NCBI GenBank assembly: GCA_023435545.1
Contig: JAEYRQ010000232.1
Location: 1 to 5,347, forward strand
DNA: 5,347 bases
Direction: 5' to 3'
Source: Pseudomonadota bacterium
Lineage (GTDB): Bacteria > Pseudomonadota > Alphaproteobacteria > Rhizobiales > Tepidamorphaceae
A model generated the notes under the pieces. The model had not been told where the DNA came from and ran no database searches. It was given only the letters and a program-made list of their open reading frames with translations. This document shows, in pieces, positions 1 to 4,334 of the stretch; position 1 is the first letter of the stretch, and the number at the start of each line of letters is the position of its first letter. A program made the translations under genes and the position numbers.

Positions 1-327
1 GGCCAGTCCGCCGGCCCCGTCGATGAGGAAGCACGGCTCGGGCAGCCCCTGCGCCACCACGGCGTAGTCGGCGACGGGATCGGCCAGGATGTCGGCACCT
101 CCGGCATTGGCGGACCCGCCGCCCACATCCGGATTGCGGCTCAGCACGATCACGGCTCCCACGACCAGGAACGCGACGAGCGCCACCGCCCCGTGGATGC
201 CGCCGGCCGCCCACACGACGAGGAACGCACCGGCCGCCGCGCATAGGGCGGCCTGTGAGCCGCGGACGCGCCGCGCCAGTGCATGCCGTGCCGATCGGTC
301 GATGTAGTTTCGCACTGTCGCGGCCAC
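1..327 (-). CDS. PhoR-like membrane sensor histidine kinase, N-terminal fragment
   Basis: This is the N-terminal 109 residues of a reading frame that leaves the window at base 1. An in-frame TAA at 361-363 closes the frame upstream, and no ATG or TTG start lies after it. The start must therefore be GTG, at 325-327 (preceded by CGGAG) or at 313-315. After a basic N-terminus (RSARHALARRVRG) come two hydrophobic segments, about residues 25-43 and 46-64, joined by a short GGIHG turn. This is a membrane hairpin with almost no periplasmic loop. Residues about 86-109 (DYAVVAQGLPEPCFLIDGAG) read like the first strand of a PAS domain, as in PhoR-type kinases. The HisKA and ATPase domains would lie outside the window, so the kinase call is inference. 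The neighbouring ppk2 makes a phosphate-responsive PhoR plausible. Other PAS-containing two-TM sensors, such as a diguanylate cyclase, are not excluded. Confidence 0.62.
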   Translation of the reverse strand, partial: MAATVRNYIDRSARHALARRVRGSQAALCAAAGAFLVVWAAGGIHGAVALVAFLVVGAVIVLSRNPDVGGGSANAGGADILADPVADYAVVAQGLPEPCFLIDGAGGLA

Positions 328-336
328 TGGCTCCGA

Positions 337-365
337 TTGGCGCGGCTGTCTTCGCCTCGTTTAAT
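337..365 (+). promoter_or_regulatory. Candidate sigma-70 promoter for the ppk2 operon
   Basis: TTGGCG at 337-342 (4 of 6 matches to TTGACA) is followed after exactly 17 bp by TTTAAT at 360-365 (5 of 6 matches to TATAAT). Transcription would begin near 372, giving a leader of about 100 nt before the ppk2 ATG at 471. The short AT run stands out in very GC-rich surroundings. No other pair this good was seen in the gap. The call rests on motif matching only. Confidence 0.45.
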
Positions 366-386
366 CCCGGCCATCGCCGCCGCCAA
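358..386 (-). promoter_or_regulatory. Weak candidate promoter for the sensor kinase, overlapping the ppk2 promoter
   Basis: On the minus strand TTGGCG (386-381) is followed after 17 bp by TAAACG (363-358), which matches the -10 consensus at only 3 of 6 positions. It is a mirror image of the ppk2 promoter and shares its -10 bases. A start near 351 would leave a leader of about 24 nt before the GTG at 327. A 7-bp perfect inverted repeat, CGCCTCG (353-359) and CGAGGCG (394-400), overlaps this region. Confidence 0.25.
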
Positions 387-470
387 CCCGTATCGAGGCG
401 GGATGTGTGTCGACTTCCGCGGTTTCAGGTTACTGTCGGCGGCTGTTGCTTCAGCAAGGATACGCTCGCA

Positions 471-1349
471 ATGGCAAGATCCAGGAAGTCCAAGGACCCG
501 TCGAATGTGTTGGATTTTTCCCTCGATGACCGGGAACTCCCGGCCTGGATCGAGGAGGCTGCCATGCGGTCGGGCGGATTTCCCTATGCCGAGCGGATGG
601 GGCGGAAGGATTACGATCGCGACCTCCGGCTGCTGCAGATCGAACTGCTCAAGTACCAGGCCCACGCGCGCGATGCCGGCGAGCGGCTGGTGGTGGTGTT
701 CGAGGGCCGCGACGCGGCCGGCAAGGGCGGAACCATCACCCGCTTCACCCAGCATCTCAATCCCCGCCACGCCTATGTGGTCGCGCTGGCAAAGCCCACG
801 GAAACCGAACGCGGCGAGTGGTACTTCCAGCGCTATGTCCGCAACCTGCCGCCCAAAGGCGACATCGCGCTGTTCGATCGCTCCTGGTACAACCGGGCCG
901 GCGTCGAGCGGGTGATGGGGTTCTGCACGCCGGATCAGACCGAGCATTTCCTTCGCACCGTCGGCGAATTCGAGAGGATGCTGGTCGAGGACGGGATCAA
1001 GCTCATCAAGATCTGGCTCAATATCGGCAGGGAAATGCAGATCAAGCGGTTCCACGCCCGGCGCCACGATCCGCTGAAGCAGTGGAAGCTTTCGGACATC
1101 GACCTTGCGGCGATCGAGAAGTTCGATTCTTACACCATCGCCCGTGACGAAATGCTGACACGCACCCACACCACCCATGCGCCCTGGATGGTGATCCGGG
1201 CCAACGACAAGATGCGCACCCGCCTCAATGCGATGCGGGCGGTGCTGGTGGAGTGCGACTATCCGAACAAGGACGAGCGGGCGGTCGGCGTGCCCGACCC
1301 CAAGATCGTCGTTCCGGCACCCGCTTTCCTGCTCGACAGGGGCGACTGA
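471..1349 (+). CDS. ppk2: Polyphosphate kinase 2 (PPK2), polyphosphate:nucleotide phosphotransferase
   Basis: The 292-residue product is a cytoplasmic PPK2 that moves phosphate between polyphosphate and a nucleoside di- or monophosphate. Visible landmarks are the Walker A loop EGRDAAGKGG (residues 78-87, Lys85), the Walker B/catalytic stretch DRSWYNRAGVERVMGF (136-151), and the basic lid region RFHARRHDPLKQWKLSDID (about 193-211). The length fits the one-domain form (about 270-300 residues). The frame is open upstream to 255, but ATG 471 is chosen because AAGGA at 456-460 lies 10 nt before it and MARSRKSKDP begins a normal PPK2 N-terminus. One-domain PPK2s divide into classes by acceptor (NDP, NMP or both). 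The class cannot be assigned safely by eye, so the preferred nucleotide is unknown. The gene heads a likely operon; the AtzG-like gene starts 18 nt after its stop. Divergent transcription from a PhoR-like kinase fits a role in phosphate or energy storage. Confidence 0.95.
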   Translation: MARSRKSKDPSNVLDFSLDDRELPAWIEEAAMRSGGFPYAERMGRKDYDRDLRLLQIELLKYQAHARDAGERLVVVFEGRDAAGKGGTITRFTQHLNPRHAYVVALAKPTETERGEWYFQRYVRNLPPKGDIALFDRSWYNRAGVERVMGFCTPDQTEHFLRTVGEFERMLVEDGIKLIKIWLNIGREMQIKRFHARRHDPLKQWKLSDIDLAAIEKFDSYTIARDEMLTRTHTTHAPWMVIRANDKMRTRLNAMRAVLVECDYPNKDERAVGVPDPKIVVPAPAFLLDRGD

Positions 1350-1367
1350 ACCACAGGACCTCCACCG

Positions 1368-1553
1368 ATGAAGTCACCCTTCGACGCCGAAGCTCATGTC
1401 GACCACATGAGCGGCATCCTCGAGATCGAGATCGCACCTGAATGGCGGCCGGGCGTCGTCGCCGCGATTGCCGCGACCGCAGCGGCGGCCGAACTGGTCA
1501 CGGAGTTCCCGCTTGGCGACGATGTCGAACCGGCGCCGGTGTTCCGAGCCTGA
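1368..1553 (+). CDS. AtzG/HpxX-like small subunit (DUF4089)
   Basis: The 61-residue protein matches the DUF4089 (AtzG-like) pattern as I recall it: an N-terminal helix with DAEAHVDHMSGI, a core PEWRPGVVAAIAATAAAAELV, and the hallmark tail FPLGDDVEPAPVF. AtzG is a GatC-related small protein that binds and stabilises the amidase AtzE in cyanuric acid degradation. HpxX is the relative beside the amidase HpxY in oxalurate/purine catabolism. ATG 1368 is preferred because CAGGA (1354-1358) lies 9 nt upstream and the product has the usual family length of about 60-70. An internal in-frame ATG at 1407 would remove the first helix. The stop falls 5 nt before the amidase ATG, so the two are probably translationally coupled and made in equal amounts. 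I infer that it is the partner subunit of the next gene product. Confidence 0.88.
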   Translation: MKSPFDAEAHVDHMSGILEIEIAPEWRPGVVAAIAATAAAAELVTEFPLGDDVEPAPVFRA

Positions 1554-1558
1554 CGGCG

Positions 1559-2962
1559 ATGGAAACGGGTTGGCTTTATCGCAGTGCCGCTGAAATCGCG
1601 CGCGCCGTCCGCGCCGGAGAGATCAGCGCCCGGCGGATGGCGGAACTCTCGCTTGACGCGATATCGCGTCGCGATCCCGGGCTCGGCGCCTTCACCGACC
1701 TCACCGCCGACCGGGCGCTGGCGGAGGCGGTGGCGGTGGACGCCGCGCTCGCGCGCGGCCAGTCGCTGCCGCTCGCCGGCGTACCTTACGCAGTCAAGAA
1801 CCTCTACGACCTCGAGGGGATCGTCACGCGGGCTGGATCGAGGATCAATCGCGACAATCCCCCCGCCGCGAAGGACGCAACCCTGGTCACCCGCATGCGG
1901 GCCGCAGGCGCGCTGTGCATGGGCGCGCTCAACATGGGCGAATACGCGTACGACTTCACCGGCGAGAACGCGCATGACGGCCCGTCCCGCAATCCGCACG
2001 ATCCATCCCGGATGACCGGCGGCTCGTCCGGCGGCTCCGGCGCGGCGGCGGCCGCAGGCATGGTGGCGGTCACACTCGGCTCCGACACCAACGGGTCTAT
2101 CCGGGTGCCGGCCTCGTTCTGCGGCCTGTTTGGGCTGAAGCCGACCTTCGGCAGGCTGTCGCGCGCGGGAACCTTCCCGTTCTGCGCCAGCCTCGACCAT
2201 CTCGGGCCGCTGGCCCGTTCGACCACCGATCTGGCGCTGGTCTTCGATGCCCTGCAAGGCGAGGATTCCGACGATCCTGCCCAGACGTCGATGCCGTTCC
2301 TGCCGACCGCCGCCGATCTCGACAGAGGCATCGAGGGAATGCGCATCGGGATTGCCGGCGGCTACTTCCGCGACCGCGCCCAGTCCGAGGCGCCGGCGGC
2401 GGTGGAAACGGTCGCGCGCGCGCTCGGAACCGACCGCGAGATCACCGTCCCCGAGGCCGCCCGCGCCCGCGCCGCCGCATATGTCATCACCACGTCGGAG
2501 GCCTCCGCACTGCACGCTGGACGCATCCGCACCCGGGCCGCCGACTACGACCCCGCCACCCGCGACCGCTTCATCTCCGGGATGATGGTGCCGGCGGCGT
2601 GGTATCTTGCCGCGCAGAGGTTCCGGTCCTGGTTCCGCGCCGAAATGGCGCAGCTCTTCGACACCGCCGACGCCATCATCGCCCCGGCGACGCCGTTTCA
2701 TGCGCTGGAGATCGGCACGAACACGATCATGCTCGGCGACGTCGAGGTGCCGGCGCGGCCCAATATCGGCATCTACACCCAGCCCTTCAGCTTCATCGGC
2801 CTGCCGGCCGTGGCGGTGCCGGTCTGGCTGCCGGGCGCCGATCTGCCGATCGGTGTGCAGGTCGTTGCGGCGCCGTGGCGGGAGGACATCGTCCTGCGGA
2901 TCGCGCATTATCTGGAGAGCCGGGGGATCGCAGAGGCGCCGGTCGCCGGGACGCGGGGCTGA
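1559..2962 (+). CDS. AtzE/HpxY-family amidase (amidase-signature hydrolase)
   Basis: The 467-residue enzyme belongs to the amidase-signature family with a Ser-cisSer-Lys triad. Lys80 lies in VPYAVKNLYD, the cis-serine is Ser156 in GGSSGGSGAA, and the nucleophile is Ser180 in SDTNGSIRVP. The stretch EYAYDFTGENAHDGPSRNP (128-146) and the tail motif RPNIGIYTQPFSFIGLPAV (400-418) are typical of AtzE relatives rather than GatA or generic amidases. Known members hydrolyse 1-carboxybiuret (AtzE) or act in oxalurate/oxamate breakdown (HpxY). Here AtzD, AtzF and the AtzH/HpxZ-like (DUF3225) protein are absent from the window, so the substrate is open. The frame is open back to 1442, but METGWLYRSAAEIARAVRAG is the natural family start, 5 nt after the small-subunit stop. 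The Shine-Dalgarno sequence is poor, which suggests coupling to the upstream gene. The product probably acts in the cytoplasm; no signal peptide is seen. Confidence 0.92.
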   Translation: METGWLYRSAAEIARAVRAGEISARRMAELSLDAISRRDPGLGAFTDLTADRALAEAVAVDAALARGQSLPLAGVPYAVKNLYDLEGIVTRAGSRINRDNPPAAKDATLVTRMRAAGALCMGALNMGEYAYDFTGENAHDGPSRNPHDPSRMTGGSSGGSGAAAAAGMVAVTLGSDTNGSIRVPASFCGLFGLKPTFGRLSRAGTFPFCASLDHLGPLARSTTDLALVFDALQGEDSDDPAQTSMPFLPTAADLDRGIEGMRIGIAGGYFRDRAQSEAPAAVETVARALGTDREITVPEAARARAAAYVITTSEASALHAGRIRTRAADYDPATRDRFISGMMVPAAWYLAAQRFRSWFRAEMAQLFDTADAIIAPATPFHALEIGTNTIMLGDVEVPARPNIGIYTQPFSFIGLPAVAVPVWLPGADLPIGVQVVAAPWREDIVLRIAHYLESRGIAEAPVAGTRG

Positions 2963-2964
2963 GC

Positions 2965-3010
2965 CTTCCGGCTCTGGCCTATTGCCCGAAGCGGACATGC
3001 TCGCCGGAAG
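2965..3010 (+). repeat. Inverted repeat that could fold over the CYTH ribosome-binding site
   Basis: CTTCCGGC (2965-2972) and GCCGGAAG (3003-3010) are a perfect 8-bp inverted repeat separated by 30 nt, filling most of the amidase-CYTH gap. The right arm contains GGAAG, part of the purine-rich Shine-Dalgarno tract before ATG 3019. A second SD-like AGGA (3011-3014) remains outside the stem. No T-run follows, so it is not a standard terminator. Confidence 0.4.
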
Positions 3011-3018
3011 AGGATCCG

Positions 3019-3516
3019 ATGGCCAAGGAGATCGAGCGCAAATTTCTGGTCGCCGACAATCGCTGGCGGGGACAGGTCGTTTCCGAACTCGAGATCCGGC
3101 AGTTCTACATCGCCAGCACCGACCGGGCCTCGGTGCGGGTGCGCATGGTCGATGGAACGGAGGCGCTCTTGACCATCAAGTCGGCCGTTTCGGGCATGGT
3201 GCGCGACGAGTACGAGTACCCGATCCCTGTCGCCGATGCCGGCGAGATGGAAGCCCTTAGAACGGGAGAGGTTATCCAGAAAGTGCGCTTCCGGTTGGCC
3301 TGCGACGAAGGCGACCTGACGGTGGACGTCTTCGCCGGCGCCAATACCGGGCTGGTGATCGCTGAGATCGAGTTGGCTTCCGACGCGACGGACCCCGCGC
3401 TGCCGGACTGGCTCGGGCGCGAGGTGACCGGCGACCGCCGCTTCTACAACGCCGATCTGGCGGCGCGGCCGTTCTCCGACTGGCCGGCGGAGGACCGGAC
3501 CGCAATAGCCCCCTGA
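3019..3516 (+). CDS. CYTH-domain protein, probable inorganic triphosphatase
   Basis: The 165-residue single-domain protein opens with the CYTH signature EIERKF (Glu4, Glu6, Lys8). It continues with paired charged residues lining the triphosphate tunnel: SVRVRM (Arg40, Arg42), TIKSA (Lys54), DEYEY (Glu64, Glu66), KVRFRL (88-93), TVDVF (Asp103) and IAEIEL (Glu116, Glu118). The family tail VTGDRRFYNADLA lies at 137-148. Bacterial proteins of this size, such as the Nitrosomonas triphosphate tunnel enzyme, hydrolyse tripolyphosphate with a divalent metal. Class IV adenylate cyclases share the fold but are rarer, and no CHAD domain is attached. ATG 3019 is supported by the GGAAGAGGA tract at 3006-3014. 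The gene follows the amidase by 56 nt and is probably in the same transcript as ppk2, giving two polyphosphate-type enzymes in one unit. Activity on triphosphate is inferred from the family. Confidence 0.9.
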   Translation: MAKEIERKFLVADNRWRGQVVSELEIRQFYIASTDRASVRVRMVDGTEALLTIKSAVSGMVRDEYEYPIPVADAGEMEALRTGEVIQKVRFRLACDEGDLTVDVFAGANTGLVIAEIELASDATDPALPDWLGREVTGDRRFYNADLAARPFSDWPAEDRTAIAP

Positions 3517-3527
3517 CGGTATTACCG
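3517..3527. repeat. Short palindrome at a tail-to-tail gene junction
   Basis: CGGTA-T-TACCG sits across the 5-nt gap between the CYTH stop (TGA, 3514-3516) and the last codons of the opposing small gene (stop at 3522-3524). As RNA it could form only a 3-bp stem with a 5-nt loop, so it is at best part of a weak bidirectional end. No convincing intrinsic terminator was seen here. Confidence 0.25.
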
Positions 3528-3716
3528 GCGCTTGCGGTCCTTGTCCGGATCGCCGGTCGGGCTGTCCTCATGCCCCGGCGAGACCACGGCCGGCGGGTCG
3601 CTGGCAGGAAAGGTCTCCTCCAGGCCTTCGTCGAGCAGCTTGTCGAGATGCTCCGCCTGCGTCTCGCCGCCGGGCCGGCGTGGCGATTCGGCGGGCTTCC
3701 TGGGTGATCGGCTCAT
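3522..3716 (-). CDS. Small conserved hydrophilic protein with FPASDPPAV motif, function unknown
   Basis: The 64-residue protein is highly charged and proline-rich, with no membrane segment or signal peptide. A basic N-terminus (SRSPRKPAESPRR) leads to AEHLDKLLDEGLEETFPASDPPAVVSPG (residues about 22-49) and a charged tail ending DKDRKRR. The E-(x)n-ETFPASDPPAV stretch recurs in many short alphaproteobacterial proteins of unknown function, which is the main reason to accept this frame. ATG 3716 is chosen because AAGGAG (3728-3723, minus strand) is 6 nt upstream. The GTG immediately before it (3719) would have only 3 nt spacing. It lies 42 nt downstream of the putR stop on the same strand and may be read through from putR. 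No biochemical role should be assigned; the sequence looks largely disordered. Confidence 0.78.
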   Translation of the reverse strand: MSRSPRKPAESPRRPGGETQAEHLDKLLDEGLEETFPASDPPAVVSPGHEDSPTGDPDKDRKRR

Positions 3717-3722
3717 CACGTT

Positions 3723-3728
3723 CTCCTT
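3723..3728 (-). promoter_or_regulatory. Shine-Dalgarno sequence of the FPASDPP protein
   Basis: AAGGAG on the minus strand lies 6 nt from ATG 3716 and only 3 nt from GTG 3719. It favours the ATG start and supports the short frame being a real gene. Confidence 0.7.
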
Positions 3729-3758
3729 GTCATCCTCTACGGTCCGCTCAAGCCGGGC

Positions 3759-4247
3759 TCAGATCGGTAGCGGCCCCTCGGCCTTGACTTCCTCCATCAC
3801 CGCGTAGGTGTGGGTCTCGCGTACGCCCGGCATCGCCAGCAGAACGTCGGCGAGGAAACGGCGGTAGGCGGACATGTCCGCCACCCGCGACTTGACCAGA
3901 TAGTCAAACCCTCCGGCGACCATATGGCACTCCATCACCTCCGGCGCCCGCCGCACAGCCGCAGCGAAGGCGTCGAACACGTCAGGCGTCGTGCGGTCCA
4001 GCTTGACCTCGACGAACACCAGGAGTCCACGCCCGAGCTGCCGCGGGTCGAGCCGTGCTCCATAACCGAGGATGAAGCCCTCCCGGGTGAGACGCTTGAC
4101 CCGCTCAGCGGTCGCCGTCGGCGACAGGCCGACACGATCGGCCAGCTCGAGGTTTGTGATCCGCCCCTCGATTTGCAGGACCGAGAGGATGCGGCGGTCG
4201 ATTCGATCGACCGGCAGAGAATCACTGGTGGATCCAAATCTCTCCAT
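3759..4247 (-). CDS. putR: Lrp/AsnC-family transcriptional regulator, probable PutR (proline catabolism activator)
   Basis: The 162-residue protein has the two-part Lrp/AsnC layout. The N-terminal winged helix-turn-helix spans about residues 14-62: VDRIDRRILSVLQIEGRITN, then LADRVGLSPTATAERVKRL as the recognition region, then GFILGYGARLDP. The C-terminal ligand/oligomerisation (RAM) domain covers about 75-150, including LVFVEVKLD, VMECHMVAGGFDYLVK and MPGVRETHTYAVM. ATG 4247 is chosen over an upstream in-frame TTG (4271) because GGAG lies 6 nt before it. The gene is divergent from putA across 87 bp. In Rhodobacter and Agrobacterium this is the arrangement of PutR, which activates putA in response to proline and regulates itself. 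The assignment to PutR therefore rests on family plus position. Lrp proteins usually bind AT-rich palindromes, two of which lie in the shared gap. Confidence 0.9.
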   Translation of the reverse strand: MERFGSTSDSLPVDRIDRRILSVLQIEGRITNLELADRVGLSPTATAERVKRLTREGFILGYGARLDPRQLGRGLLVFVEVKLDRTTPDVFDAFAAAVRRAPEVMECHMVAGGFDYLVKSRVADMSAYRRFLADVLLAMPGVRETHTYAVMEEVKAEGPLPI

Positions 4248-4253
4248 TAAATT

Positions 4254-4257
4254 CTCC
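4254..4257 (-). promoter_or_regulatory. Shine-Dalgarno sequence fixing the putR start
   Basis: GGAG on the minus strand (within TTTGGAGAATTTAATG) is 6 nt before ATG 4247. The upstream in-frame TTG at 4271 has no comparable site, so the shorter 162-residue protein is preferred. Confidence 0.7.
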
Positions 4258-4283
4258 AAATAGTTGGGCAATATCGGTGATAT
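4256..4283. promoter_or_regulatory. Two AT-rich palindromes in the putR-putA gap, candidate PutR operators
   Basis: CCAAAT/AGTTGG (4256-4267) is a 12-bp palindrome with one mismatched pair. ATATC-GGT-GATAT (4271-4283) is a perfect 5-bp inverted repeat around a 3-bp centre. They lie side by side in an AT-rich patch within otherwise GC-rich DNA, as expected for Lrp-type binding sites. The first overlaps the putR Shine-Dalgarno bases, so binding there could also repress putR. No strong -35/-10 pair was found for putA, consistent with an activator-dependent promoter. The operator role is inferred. Confidence 0.45.
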
Positions 4284-4324
4284 CCACGATCATCTAGCTG
4301 TTAGGATGCGGAAAGTCCAATCCC

Positions 4325-4330
4325 GGAGGT
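4325..4330 (+). promoter_or_regulatory. Shine-Dalgarno sequence of putA
   Basis: GGAGGT lies 4 nt before GTG 4335 and is a near-perfect anti-16S match. It justifies a GTG start for putA and a protein without any upstream DNA-binding domain. Confidence 0.7.
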
Positions 4331-4334
4331 CATC

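Noticed and set aside
433..449. CTGTC...CTGTT repeat resembling a Pho box upstream of ppk2
   Set aside because: The repeats are 10 bp apart rather than 11 and the rest of each heptamer is poor. The site also lies downstream of the best promoter, where an activator site is not expected.
255..470. N-terminal extension of PPK2 by 72 residues from an upstream in-frame start
   Set aside because: The extension resembles no PPK2 sequence and would overlap the divergent kinase start and both promoters. ATG 471 has its own Shine-Dalgarno sequence.
150..1178. A 342-codon open frame on the minus strand opposite ppk2
   Set aside because: It is antisense to an unmistakable PPK2 and shows no recognisable motif. 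Long antisense frames are common in GC-rich DNA. Its low-coordinate end also conflicts with the sensor kinase frame.
1394..2998. A 534-codon open frame on the minus strand opposite the amidase
   Set aside because: Its composition is rich in Arg, Gly and Ala with no domain pattern. It mirrors the AtzE coding frame and has no plausible start signal. It is a codon-bias shadow.
3525..3556. CCGGCG...CGCCGG inverted repeat as a terminator for the CYTH gene
   Set aside because: Only 6 bp with a 20-nt loop, inside the opposing small gene, and no T-run. Such repeats are expected by chance at this GC content.
4248..4271. Upstream TTG start (4271) that would lengthen PutR by 8 residues
   Set aside because: ATG 4247 has a well-spaced GGAG and gives a normal Lrp-family N-terminus. 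The TTG start has no ribosome-binding site.
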